The notes: generated from the letters alone by a model not told the origin. A DNA stretch of 64,000 nt from Paracraurococcus lichenis (GCF_030657435.1 NZ_JAUTWS010000026.1:1-64000); one strand, 5' to 3'. Positions 52,977 to 61,069 are shown, counted from the stretch's first letter. Made by a program: numbers and translations.

Positions 52977-53687
52977 CCGGCCCTTGCCGGTGTCGCCGCC
53001 CATGGCGCGCCGCAGTTGTTCCCGCAGCAGGTCGGGATTCGGCAGCAGGATGCTCTGGCGGCTGACCGTCGCCAGCCCCTCCCGCGCCAGGGCGGAGAGC
53101 TCGCGCGAGACCGCCTCCCGCCGCGCGCCGATCCGGGCGGCGAGCACGTGCTGCGGCGGGGGCGGGCTGATCCGGAGCTGCCCGTCCTCCCGCGGCCGGC
53201 CCAGCCGGAGCAGTTCCGCCAGCAGGCGGAACCGCACCGGCAGGACCGCCATCTCCACGTTGCGGGCATCCAGCAGCCGCAGCCGCTGCGTCAGCAGCCG
53301 CAGCAGTTGCAGCCCGGCGGAGGGCGCCTTCAGCACCAGGTCCAGGAAGGCGGTCCGCGGCAGGCAGCAGAGCAGCGAATTGTGCACGGCCGTGACGTTC
53401 GCCGAACGGTTGGCGCCGTCGATCGCCGACATCTCGCCGATGGTCTCCCCGGGGCCGAGCTCGCCCAGGATCACCTCCTGGCCGCTGGCGGAATGCACGG
53501 CGACGCGGACGGTGCCGGAGATGATCAGGAAGACGTCGTCGCTGCTGTCCTCGTAGTCGATGACGGCCTCGCCAGGCTGGACGCGGCGCCAGCGGGCGTG
53601 CCGCGCTGCCTCCGCGAGCAGGACCGCATCGACCTCGCGCAGCATGGGGAAGCGGGATAGCCGCTCATCCTCGGGACCCTGGACCAT
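52965..53687 (-). CDS. Crp/Fnr family transcriptional regulator
   Basis: A 240-aa regulator with an N-terminal cyclic-nucleotide-binding-like domain (about 10-130; GEAVIDYEDSSDDVFLIISGTVRV, LGELGPGETIGEMSAIDG). The C-terminal winged helix has HVLAARIGARREAVSRELSALAREGL as the helix-turn-helix. No Fnr-type N-terminal Cys cluster is present, so an oxygen-sensing iron-sulfur centre is unlikely. The start is taken at ATG 53687 (MVQGPEDERLSRFPML). It lies convergent to the MFS gene, and 657 bases without a supported gene lie upstream. Confidence 0.9.
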   Translation of the reverse strand: MVQGPEDERLSRFPMLREVDAVLLAEAARHARWRRVQPGEAVIDYEDSSDDVFLIISGTVRVAVHSASGQEVILGELGPGETIGEMSAIDGANRSANVTAVHNSLLCCLPRTAFLDLVLKAPSAGLQLLRLLTQRLRLLDARNVEMAVLPVRFRLLAELLRLGRPREDGQLRISPPPPQHVLAARIGARREAVSRELSALAREGLATVSRQSILLPNPDLLREQLRRAMGGDTGKGRKKT

Positions 53688-54344
53688 CGGGGAATGCCAC
53701 CTGGAACAATATGGGATGTATGATCCGTAAGCCAGGACAGCCCAGTGCGGTCCGGGGCGCAAGACGGGCTGTGCGATGGCGCACAGGCCGCGGCGTCCGT
53801 TACAGCATCCTCGTTTCGGTTCTGCGCGGGTCGCGCCAGGATGGGGCCATGCAGGATCCCCCCATGCCGTCCGATCCGCCGCCGCAGGTTGCATCGTGGC
53901 GCCCTGGCCGGGAGCCGCCCGGCGCCGCGCCGGGCACCGGCCAAGAAGCCGACCTCGCCAGACCTTGTTGCCGGACCGATCCCCTGGCGGAACCCTCGCC
54001 GATGGTCGTGCGTAGCCGACATCCGGCCGGCAAGGTCCGGGCCTCGCACCCGCCCCTGCGCAGCTTTCGCCGACCGGCCCGGACCGTGCGCCAGGACACT
54101 GGCGGGACGATCCGTTTGCAGCCATGTGAAGCCGCCGCGCGATGGCGGTACCGTGATCCATGGGGCGCCTCTGGTGACGACGCCGCTTCCGCGGCCCGCC
54201 GCGCCCCTGTCGCAGGAGTTCTCCCAATTCCGCCTCTCGTCGTTCCTGCTCCGCCGAAGCGCCGTTCATGGCGGCTGCCTCGTGCCCTGGGCTGATGCGC
54301 CTTCCGATGACCCTGCCCACCACCTCCTGGCCACAGCGGTCGCG
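53688..54344. other. Gap of 657 bases without a supported gene
   Basis: Long open frames exist here in several phases, as expected for GC-rich DNA, but none has a convincing start, ribosome site or protein-like composition. The first 40 bases contain an AT-richer stretch (CAATATGG... near 53710) with a small dyad GGAT/ATCC at 53714-53726 that may be the promoter region of the Crp-type gene. Part of the right side could encode an N-terminal extension of the HD-domain protein. Confidence 0.5.
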
Positions 54345-54998
54345 ATGAACCGGCCCCGGGGCTTCAATGACCTGCTCGGCATGCTGGACCTGCCGGCTCC
54401 GGTCCGGGCGGACCTGCTGCGCCGCATGGGCGAGCCGTGGCGGGGCTATCACGGCATGCGGCACCTGGCCGTGCTCTGGGCCAGGCATCGCCGCTTCGGC
54501 CGCAGCGGCCCGATGCGCCGCCCGCGGATGGCGAAGCTGATCGCCGCCGCCATCCTGTTCCATGATTCGGTGCTGGTCCCCGGCGCCTGCGACAACGAGG
54601 CCCGCTCGGCCGAATTGTGGGAGCGGGCGGCGCGCCGGCTCCGCGGCTTCACCCCGGCGGAGATCGCCTGGGTCGCCGATACCATCCGGGCCACCTGCGA
54701 CCACCTGAATGCCAGATTGCCGCATGGGGAGCGCGGGGCCGCGCGGCAATGGATGCTCGACCTCGACCTGACGCCGATCGGCGAGGACCCGGTGACCTTC
54801 GAGCGCAATGGGCGCGAATTGCGGGCCGAGGCACGGCACCTGGACGACGCGACCTATGCCGAGGCGCAGCGCGCCTTCCTCGGCCGCATGCGGGCGGCCC
54901 CGCGAATGCTGCGCCACCCGAAGCTGCACGCCACCTTCGAGGCGCGGGCGCGAGCGAATATCGGCCGCGAGCTGGAAAGGCCGCCGCGCTCGGCTTGA
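54345..54998 (+). CDS. HD-domain phosphohydrolase-like protein
   Basis: A 217-aa protein of the predicted metal-dependent HD superfamily (COG4339-like). Metal-binding residues are visible: His36 and His40 in YHGMRHLAVLW, His73-Asp74 in ILFHDSVL, and a further Asp in LDLDLTPIG. Helical segments follow, with AQRAFLGRMRAAPRMLRHPKL. The ATG at 54345 gives the domain with a short N-terminus; the frame is open to 53745, but that part is low-quality protein. The substrate is unknown; nucleotides or phosphoesters are typical of the fold. Confidence 0.75.
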   Translation: MNRPRGFNDLLGMLDLPAPVRADLLRRMGEPWRGYHGMRHLAVLWARHRRFGRSGPMRRPRMAKLIAAAILFHDSVLVPGACDNEARSAELWERAARRLRGFTPAEIAWVADTIRATCDHLNARLPHGERGAARQWMLDLDLTPIGEDPVTFERNGRELRAEARHLDDATYAEAQRAFLGRMRAAPRMLRHPKLHATFEARARANIGRELERPPRSA

Positions 54999-55113
54999 GC
55001 GAACCGCCCGGGAGGCGCGCCGCGCCAGCAGACCCGCAACATGTGCGGGCGGGGCCGGGAAAGCCTCCTGCGTCACCCACCGGCCAGGGGCGCCTGGACG
55101 CCCTCGCCCGGAC

Positions 55114-55434
55114 CTATCGGGTCCGCACCGGGGCGGAGAGGCCGGCGCCGCCTCCGCCGCCGCCCGAGAGCGTCGCGGCGAGGGCCGCCGCGGCGGCGAG
55201 CGGCAGCAGCGCGACGGCCGGCGGCACCGTGGCTGCCGGCTCCGGCGCGGGGCCGGACAGGCGGGCGGGCCGCGGCCGGGGCGCCGGAGCGGGTCGGGCC
55301 ACCAGCGGCGCGCCGCGAGGCGGAACCGCGACCCCGGCCTCGGCCGGCACGACCAGGACACGCTGCTGCGCGCCGGCCGGCACGGGAAGGCTCAGCAGGG
55401 CGACCAGGGGACCGACGGCATATCGTATCGCCAT
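55114..55434 (-). CDS. Small secreted hypothetical protein with C-terminal hydrophobic and Gly-rich tail
   Basis: A 106-aa product with a signal peptide (MAIRYAVGPLVALLSLPVPAGAQ). A Pro/Arg/Ala middle follows, then a hydrophobic stretch of about 20 residues (AVALLPLAAAAALAATL) and [11 protein letters not shown]. The N-signal, Pro-rich spacer, hydrophobic segment and Gly run suggest an envelope protein anchored at the C-terminus. No family is recognised. The start at ATG 55434 is chosen for the signal peptide; the ribosome site is weak. The gene is convergent to the HD-domain gene. Confidence 0.5.
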   Translation of the reverse strand: MAIRYAVGPLVALLSLPVPAGAQQRVLVVPAEAGVAVPPRGAPLVARPAPAPRPRPARLSGPAPEPAATVPPAVALLPLAAAAALAATLSGGGGGGAGLSAPVRTR

Positions 55435-55471
55435 GCAACCGATGTGCGGTATGCGCGCCTCGGTTGCAAGG

Positions 55472-56104
55472 TCATTCCGCATCCGCCTGCCGCTCCGCCG
55501 CCGCCTCGGCGAAGGCGGGCAGGGCGAGGCAGGCCGCCTCGGCGGCCAGCAGGCGCGGCAGGCCGGCGAGGTCCACCCCGAAGCGCCTGGCATTGTAGAG
55601 CTGCGGGACCAACGCGATGTCGGCGAGGCCGGGCCGGTCGCCGAAGCAGAAGGGCCCGGGCCGGTCGCGGACCAGCGCCTCGCAGGCCGCGAGCCCCTCG
55701 GCGATGGTGTCATGCGCCCAGGCATTCGCCGTCTCCTGCGTGTGGCCGAGCGCCTTCACGCGGTTCAGGATCTTGAGGTTCTGCACGGCGTGGACCTCCG
55801 CCGCGATCGCCTGGGCGAAGGCGCGGACCCGGGCGCGGAGGACGGGGTCGGCCGGCAGCAGCGGCGGCGCCGGATGCGTCTCGTCGAGGTATTCGCAGAT
55901 GGCCAGCGATTGCGTCAGGACCGTGCCGTCCCCCAGCACCAGCGCGGGCACGAGGCCCTGCGGGTTCAGCGCCAGCGCCTCCGCCGAGCGCTGCTCGCCG
56001 CGGCGCAGGTGGCGGAAGCGGTGCTCCACCGCGATTCCCTTCAGGTTCAGCGCGATGCGCACGCGCCAGGCGGCCGTGGACCGCCAGTAGCCCCAAAGGA
56101 TCAT
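55472..56104 (-). CDS. maiA: Maleylacetoacetate isomerase (zeta-class glutathione S-transferase)
   Basis: MaiA isomerises maleylacetoacetate to fumarylacetoacetate in tyrosine/homogentisate breakdown, using glutathione. The 210-aa protein has an N-terminal thioredoxin fold starting LWGYWRSTAAWRVRIALNLKG, where the zeta motif SSxSxRVR is modified to STAAWRVR. Then come NPQGLVPALV and TQSLAICEYLDE (glutathione site). The helical domain has PFCFGDRPGLADIALVPQL. The ATG overlaps the acyl-CoA dehydrogenase stop by four bases. The other genes of the pathway are not in the window. Confidence 0.85.
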   Translation of the reverse strand: MILWGYWRSTAAWRVRIALNLKGIAVEHRFRHLRRGEQRSAEALALNPQGLVPALVLGDGTVLTQSLAICEYLDETHPAPPLLPADPVLRARVRAFAQAIAAEVHAVQNLKILNRVKALGHTQETANAWAHDTIAEGLAACEALVRDRPGPFCFGDRPGLADIALVPQLYNARRFGVDLAGLPRLLAAEAACLALPAFAEAAAERQADAE

Positions 56105-57276
56105 CCGCGCCTCCCCAGCATCGACCGTGCGACGATCAGCCGCATGACCTCGTTGGTGCCCTCGAGGATGCGGTGCACGCGGAGATCGCGGACGATCTTC
56201 TCGATGCCGTACTCCGCGAGGTAGCCATAGCCGCCGAGGAGCTGCAGCGCGTCGTCGGCGACCTTCGAGCAGGTATCGGTGACGAAGCGCTTGGCCATGG
56301 CGCAGAAGGCCGTCGCGTCCGGCGCCTTCGCGTCCAGCTTGGCGCAGGCGCGCCAGAGGAAGGTGCGGGCGGCCTCGAGTTCCGTCTGCATGTCGGCGAG
56401 GCGGAATTGGGTGTTCTGGAAGTCGGCGATCGCCTTGCCGAAGGCGCGCCTCTCCTGGACATAGGCCAGCGCCTTGTCGAGCGCCGCCTGCGCGCCGCCG
56501 AGCGAGCAGGCGGCGATGTTCAGGCGGCCGCCATCGAGCCCGGCCATGGCGAAGCGAAAGCCCTGCCCTTCCTCGCCGAGCAGCGCCGTGGCGGGCAGGC
56601 GTGCGCCGTCGAAGATGACCGGCCGGGTCGGCTGGGCGTTCCAGCCCATCTTCTTCTCGTTGGCGCCGAAGCTGAGGCCCGGCGTCTCCTTCGGGACCAG
56701 CAGGGCGGAGACGCCGCCTGGCCCCTCTCCGCCCGTGCGGACCATGGTGAGGTAGAGGTCGGAGGCGCCGGCGCCGCTGATGAACTGCTTGGTGCCGTCG
56801 AGCACGTAGTCGTCGCCGTCGCGCACCGCCCCCGTCCGCAGCGCCGCGGCATCGGAGCCGCTGCCCGGCTCGGTCAGCGCGTAGCTGGCGACCTTCCGCA
56901 TCGGGATCAGGTCCGGCAGCCACTGCGCGCGCTGCGCGTCGCTGCCGAAGCGGTCGATCATCCAGGCGACCATGTTGTGGATGGAGAGATAGGCCGAGAC
57001 GGTGGGGCAGCCGGTCGCCAGCGCCTCGAAGACGACGGCGGCGTCAAGGCGCGTGAGGCCGGCGCCGCCCGACTCCTCCCGCACATAGAGCGCGGCCATG
57101 CCGAGCGCCGCGGCCTCGCGCATCTCCTCGACCGGGAAATGCCGCGCCTGGTCCCATTCGAGCGCCTTCGGGGCGAGGCGGTCCTGGGCGAAGGCCAGCG
57201 CGGTCTCGCGCAGCTCGCGGGTCGCCTCCGGCAGGTCGAAGCCGGCGGCCGGGGCGGGTTGGGTGTCGAGGGGCAT
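56101..57276 (-). CDS. Acyl-CoA dehydrogenase, isobutyryl-CoA dehydrogenase-like
   Basis: A 391-aa FAD enzyme that introduces a double bond into a short or branched acyl-CoA. Family marks are YALTEPGSGSDAAAL, the FAD region GTKQFISGAGASDLY, AYVQERRAFGKAIADFQ and the late catalytic region LGGYGYLAEYGIEKIVRDLRVHRILEGTNEVMR. The catalytic base is probably the Glu in LEGTNEV or the nearby conserved Glu, as in ACAD8-like enzymes. The gene starts two bases after the toxin stop and is coupled to maiA, so catabolism of branched amino acids and tyrosine may be linked. Confidence 0.9.
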   Translation of the reverse strand: MPLDTQPAPAAGFDLPEATRELRETALAFAQDRLAPKALEWDQARHFPVEEMREAAALGMAALYVREESGGAGLTRLDAAVVFEALATGCPTVSAYLSIHNMVAWMIDRFGSDAQRAQWLPDLIPMRKVASYALTEPGSGSDAAALRTGAVRDGDDYVLDGTKQFISGAGASDLYLTMVRTGGEGPGGVSALLVPKETPGLSFGANEKKMGWNAQPTRPVIFDGARLPATALLGEEGQGFRFAMAGLDGGRLNIAACSLGGAQAALDKALAYVQERRAFGKAIADFQNTQFRLADMQTELEAARTFLWRACAKLDAKAPDATAFCAMAKRFVTDTCSKVADDALQLLGGYGYLAEYGIEKIVRDLRVHRILEGTNEVMRLIVARSMLGRRG

Positions 57277-57278
57277 GG

Positions 57279-57617
57279 TCAGAGTCCGAGCTGGAGGCGA
57301 AGGGCCCGCTCCACGGCCGCAAGCTCGGCCCCGGAGATCGCGCCGATGCGGCCGCGCAGCCGCTGCTTGCTGACCGTCGCCACCTGGTCCGCCATCGCCT
57401 TCCTCCTGTCATTGCCGAGCGTCACATAGGCTTCCGAAGGATAGAGCCGACCGGTGCTGCTCGTCAGCGGCACGACCTGTACCCGGTTCAGCGCCGCATT
57501 GGCGTAGTCGTTGCTGACCAGGATGGCAGGGCGCGTCTTCCGGATCTCGCCGCCGATGGACGGGTCAAAGGCGACCCACCAAACCTCGCCACGCCGGGGC
57601 GGGGCCTCAGCGGTCAT
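57279..57617 (-). CDS. PemK/MazF-type toxin
   Basis: A 112-aa endoribonuclease toxin. The fold is recognised by RRGEVWWVAFDPSIGGEIRKTRPAILVSND, then VQVVPLTSST and the C-terminal KQRLRGRIGAISGAELAAVERALRL. The catalytic Arg in KTRPAIL and the Thr/Ser in LTSST are present. It would cut mRNA when the antitoxin is lost. Its start lies inside the antitoxin gene (11-base overlap), the standard order. The toxin stop is two bases before the acyl-CoA dehydrogenase start. Confidence 0.9.
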   Translation of the reverse strand: MTAEAPPRRGEVWWVAFDPSIGGEIRKTRPAILVSNDYANAALNRVQVVPLTSSTGRLYPSEAYVTLGNDRRKAMADQVATVSKQRLRGRIGAISGAELAAVERALRLQLGL

Positions 57618-57855
57618 CGGCGACGTCGCCGATCAGGCCCTCGGACCACTCCTCCGCCTCGCGCTCCCGCGCCTCGTCGGCCGCCATGGCGGCATAGGCC
57701 GTGGCGAGGGCATCGCCACCGACGACATGCGGCCGTGCCAGGTCGCTGAGGAAGCGTCCGATCCCGCGCGGGCCGATGCGGTCGTGCAGCCCCTCATAGA
57801 CATCGGCATCGACGGTGATCGTCAGCTTCCGCTGGTCGGCTGCTCGGCTGGACAT
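57607..57855 (-). CDS. Antitoxin of the PemK/MazF pair, ribbon-helix-helix type
   Basis: An 82-aa protein. The N-terminus RKLTITVDADVYEGLHDRIGPRGIGRFLSDL matches a ribbon-helix-helix DNA-binding fold, and the acidic C-terminus ADEAREREAEEWSEGLIGDVADD is the toxin-binding tail. I start it at ATG 57855; an in-frame extension to 57978 would enter a neighbouring pseudogene. Repeated CTACGTA motifs directly upstream are its likely operator. Confidence 0.88.
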   Translation of the reverse strand: MSSRAADQRKLTITVDADVYEGLHDRIGPRGIGRFLSDLARPHVVGGDALATAYAAMAADEAREREAEEWSEGLIGDVADDR

Positions 57856-57875
57856 GGCAAGGCCCTTGCTTGTTT

Positions 57876-57893
57876 CTACGTATAATCTACGTA
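57876..57893 (-). promoter_or_regulatory. Operator/promoter of the PemK/MazF-type module
   Basis: CTACGTA occurs at 57876-57882 and again at 57887-57893, an 11-base step, and each contains the palindrome TACGTA. AT-rich TATAATC between the copies gives a possible minus-strand -10 (TAGATT). The antitoxin ATG is about 20 bases downstream, so bound antitoxin would cover the promoter. Confidence 0.55.
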
Positions 57894-57974
57894 AAGCGGC
57901 GCGTCCACGTCGTTCCGCCGCCGGCGCCGCGCCACGCGGGAGGCCGCGGAATTCCTGGTTCGGACACGACCGGC

Positions 57975-58846
57975 TCATGCCGGCTCGGCCCAGCGCGGCA
58001 GGGGCTTGCGGCCGATGATGCGGTCCCAGAGCAGGGGCAGGTCGGCCTCCCCCGCCAGGCCGGGCGGCGGCTGCCAGGGGAGGCCTGCGGCCAGCGCCGC
58101 GGCGATGCCCTGGACCAGGCGCTGCCAGGGCGCGTGCAGCCTCTCATCCGGCAGCCAGTGCGGCGGCGCGGGCAGCGCGCTATGGGCGCCGAGCGTCCGG
58201 GCGAAGGTGATGGCGGCGAGGCCCATGACGCGGATGGCGCGGCGATAGGCGCAGCAGATCCAGTGGGCCAGGCCGCGCAGCTCCTCCGGCGCGTCGGGCT
58301 CGAAGACCGCCTGCAGCAGGCGGCGCCAGAGCTTTGCGTGTGCCCAGCGGCGATGGGTGCGGCTGACGGTATCCGGCTTGCCCATGTGCTCCGGCAGGGC
58401 GCGCCAGGGGGCGCGGTAGGCGCCCTTTGGGCCCTGCCATTTCAGGGTCACGCCGCGGAAGATGGCGTCCAGCCTGGCGCGCGGGTTCTCCATGGTCTCG
58501 GCATCCGGCCGGGTGCGCTGCGGGCCGCGGAAGCCGCAGCCGGAGCCCCAGAGCAGGAGGGAGATGCACTCCCACTCCGCATTCGACAGGGGCTGCCAGG
58601 CGACAGGGGCTGCCAGGGGCGGGCGGGGAGGAGGTTGGGATCGAGCGGATCGGGCGCGCCCCAGGCGGTACGCGGGGCGTGGCAGCGCGGGCCGCGGCGG
58701 CGGGGATTGGGGGGCTCGGCGCGGAGCGGGGGCGAGAGGGTGGTGAAGTCGAACTCCTGCTCGTTGGGGCCGAGGGGGGCGGCGAGGCTGGCGTCGGGGG
58801 TGGGGAAGTTGGGGGGTGGGGCCGGGAGGATGTTGGGGGTGGGCAT
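57975..58846 (-). pseudogene. Transposase-type gene (IS5-family N-terminal, DUF4096-like) broken by a 17-base tandem duplication
   Basis: Two open frames meet at the duplicated CGACAGGGGCTGCCAGG (58584-58600 and 58601-58617). Removing one copy joins them into one frame of 855 bases (284 aa): a Pro-rich N-terminus MPTPNILPAPPPNFP, then WQPLSNAEWECISLLLWG, RARLDAIFRGV, GAYRAPWRALPEHMGKPDTVSRTHRRWAHAKLWRRLLQAV. The last two segments match the N-terminal recognition part of IS5-type transposases (trGxPWRdLP and RRW..xLWerLL). No DDE catalytic domain follows; instead there is a helical C-terminal part with an RRAIRVMGLAAITFARTL segment. It may be a truncated or domesticated transposase that has now also lost its frame. 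Confidence 0.72.
58584..58617. repeat. Exact 17-base tandem duplication
   Basis: Unit CGACAGGGGCTGCCAGG is present twice with no gap. Seventeen is not a multiple of three, so the copy shifts the reading frame of the transposase-type gene. It looks recent because both copies are identical. Confidence 0.95.
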
Positions 58847-59316
58847 GGGGTGGTGGGTCCGGGTGGATGAAATAGGTATTTTATCTTATATCAAAGACGT
58901 TATGCAAGAAATTCCTCCTCCAGCCGCGAGAGTTGCCAGAAGTGGCCGGGGCTGCGGCACGATGTTCGAATGGCGAAAATGGGCGGGGAGCGGACCTCCG
59001 GGCCGTGAGCCATCGTCACGGGTCACTCCTTCAGATAGGAGGCACAGTAGTTGGTGCGGCACCTGTCCGATACATTGCGCTAGCCAAGCACCGTGGAGGC
59101 GTTGCGACGGCGGGGCATGTCGCGCCAGGGTATCAGCAGACGCGCCTCGGCGGGCGTTCAAGCGTGGGTTCGGCAACGCGGGCGCGGAGTGTCGAGGGGG
59201 CTGCTAGCAAGCGGCGAAGACCCGGACTTGCGCAGCATTCCCCACCTTCGCAGAAGCAAGGACCGCTGGAAGCGTTATACTCAGTGAGGCTCCAAAGGGG
59301 AACGGTATCAGGGCAG
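58847..59316. other. Gap of 470 bases before the kinase gene
   Basis: The left third (58868-58915) is AT-rich. A TATACT (59276-59281) could be the -10 of the kinase gene, but its -35 is poor. Open frames such as 58886-59176 on the minus strand have no ribosome site and no recognisable protein. The change from very high GC to lower GC occurs across this stretch. Confidence 0.4.
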
Positions 59317-60663
59317 ATGAACGAGAAGAACCTGTGGAAGCCGAAACATCCAGGCGTGCCCCGCGAATGGGAGCAGCTCGGCGAAGGAGGGAACGCGGTT
59401 GTATGGTCCGACGGGCAAGCTGCAATCAAGCGCCTTAAACCGGGCGCAAATGCAGAAGCCGTGGGTAGGTTTAAGCGTGAAGCAGAAATATTGGCCTCGC
59501 TGGCGGGCGGCGTTGACCTTCGAGTGGTTGCGGTCAAGCAAGTTCGCGAACGCGAAGACGGCCTTGAAATCGTTATGGAAAGATTGGACGGAAACCTTGA
59601 TCAGGTTATCGAAAGATTTGCAGGCCAACCCGAAAAGGCAGCACGCGCCTTAATACCCGTAGCAGAAACTCTCGCTTCTCTAGCCGTCCGCGAACGCGCG
59701 ATCTATCATCGTGAAATAAAGCCAACAAATCTTTTGTATAGAAAAAATGAAGACACGCTTTATGTAGCGGATTTTGGCTGCGCTTACCTTGCGGAGGATG
59801 TGCGACTAACACCCGCGAACCGCGCAATGGGTGCTCTAGCCTACAGACCACCGGAGTACTCGACAGGACGAATTGACACAGTAACCGAGAAAGGTGATGT
59901 ATTCAGCCTTAGTAAATTGTATTGGTCTATGATCAATGGAATACGTGGAAGTTTTTTTCCAGAATCTATGGGGTACTTAAAAGAATATGATCTTTCTTTA
60001 AAGTTTGATCGCCATCCGAAGATGCAACATGCTATGTTGATTGTGTCTAAAGCTGCTTCTGTCATGGCCGACGCACGCCCAAACCTTGCACAATTCGCTG
60101 ACATGCTACGCGCGATTATTGCCTACCCACCGGACGAAAGCGCAAGGGCCGCGGTTGAAATGTTACAGGCACAAGCCCGCATTGAAGTCGAGCACCAGCA
60201 GCGTCAAGCTTCGACAGCTACTTTTGTTCGAGCCACACATGCAGATCTAAAAAGTGCGATTTCTAACCTGAGTACGGCGAATCCAGAGCTACTGATGTGG
60301 CGGGAGTGGATGCACGAAATAACTCGCACTTCGCAGGTCACCGAGGAACTGGTGAGGCAAGTTGCAGACCAAGGATCAGATGCGCCCGCGCTTGTCGTGC
60401 GTTTTCGTAGGTGCATGTTTCACGCGAGGTACTACCCAACCGACGGAAAAAATCCCGTAAATCTTACGCTTTTTCTTCATTCAGAAGATGATGCGGCAGC
60501 GGCCTCGAGCCTTTCAGTTTACAATGAGCCTCACGGATTGAGATTTGAAAAAAATCTGCGCGGCGAAGTACTCGAAGCCGGTCAATATACGCCAGGGGTG
60601 CAAGATATTTTTCTAATTGAAGCAACAAAAGTAGTAATGAAAATGAATCCTAGACGAGATTGA
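59317..60663 (+). CDS. Serine/threonine protein kinase-like protein with HRE in place of HRD
   Basis: A 448-aa protein with a Hanks-type kinase domain at about 15-290. It has the Gly loop LGEGGNAVVW (21-30), Lys38 in AAIKRL, a helix C Glu57, HREIKPTNL (131-139), DFG at 152-154, PPE at 178-180 and DVFSLSK with Asp194. The usual catalytic Asp of HRD is Glu133, so activity may be reduced or unusual. The C-terminal ~150 residues match no family I know. There is no membrane segment. The gene is much more AT-rich than its surroundings and uses rare-looking codons, a sign of transfer. It lies between two toxin-antitoxin modules. Confidence 0.85.
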   Translation: MNEKNLWKPKHPGVPREWEQLGEGGNAVVWSDGQAAIKRLKPGANAEAVGRFKREAEILASLAGGVDLRVVAVKQVREREDGLEIVMERLDGNLDQVIERFAGQPEKAARALIPVAETLASLAVRERAIYHREIKPTNLLYRKNEDTLYVADFGCAYLAEDVRLTPANRAMGALAYRPPEYSTGRIDTVTEKGDVFSLSKLYWSMINGIRGSFFPESMGYLKEYDLSLKFDRHPKMQHAMLIVSKAASVMADARPNLAQFADMLRAIIAYPPDESARAAVEMLQAQARIEVEHQQRQASTATFVRATHADLKSAISNLSTANPELLMWREWMHEITRTSQVTEELVRQVADQGSDAPALVVRFRRCMFHARYYPTDGKNPVNLTLFLHSEDDAAAASSLSVYNEPHGLRFEKNLRGEVLEAGQYTPGVQDIFLIEATKVVMKMNPRRD

Positions 60664-61018
60664 TTTCAGATAACCACGTTCTAATTCGGCGCAGGCTTCC
60701 CCGGCGGCTTTGCACGGAAAAGGTCGACTGCTAGCCAACCGTGGTAATGTAGCAGCTCTGCGTAGATCGATATGGAACCCGAGCGCGAGAGTCCGATTTA
60801 GGTCAAGATCGGTCCTTTCTTGCTGCCCGCCCCAGCCGGAATAAGCACGAGGATCTCGTAGCACACTCGCCGCGCGAGAAAACGCTTGGTTCCCGACGGT
60901 CTTTCGACCTTTGCCGGGGCGGGGCACCAGAGCCGATCGATTCGTTCGGAGAGTGGCAAAGCCCCCGCTCCGTACAGCAATCTCGGGCCGGCAGGGGTGG
61001 TTGGTCGAACGCACTCCG
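60664..61018. other. Gap without a supported gene after the kinase gene
   Basis: Mixed composition that returns to high GC toward the right. Minus-strand open frames here (for example 60798-61034) have no ribosome site or family resemblance. No hairpin with a T tract was found after the kinase stop, so its terminator is unclear. Confidence 0.4.
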
Positions 61019-61035
61019 TTGGACCCGGATGCAAC

Positions 61036-61058
61036 CCTGCGCATATCCTGTGCGCAGG
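61036..61058 (+). promoter_or_regulatory. Palindromic operator upstream of ccdA
   Basis: A perfect 8-base inverted repeat, CCTGCGCA (61036-61043) and TGCGCAGG (61051-61058), with a 7-base centre that contains TATCCT. A TTGGAC lies 19 bases before TATCCT. The right arm runs into the ribosome site CAGGAGG of ccdA. This is the layout of an autoregulated toxin-antitoxin promoter. Confidence 0.7.
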
Positions 61059-61069
61059 AGGCCTCGGTC

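Noticed and set aside
53714-53726. GGAT/ATCC dyad upstream of the Crp-type gene as its autoregulatory site
   Set aside because: The arms are only four bases and do not match Crp or Fnr consensus half-sites.
53745-54344. N-terminal extension of the HD-domain protein (200 residues)
   Set aside because: The extension is Arg/Cys/Pro-rich with no conserved pattern, and homologues begin near the ATG at 54345. I left it as non-coding, though some extension cannot be excluded.
57979-58846. Intact insertion sequence around the transposase-type gene
   Set aside because: No terminal inverted repeats or target-site duplication could be found by eye and the catalytic domain is missing.
58886-59176. 96-aa minus-strand open frame before the kinase gene
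   Set aside because: No ribosome site, no recognisable domain, and composition typical of non-coding shadow frames.
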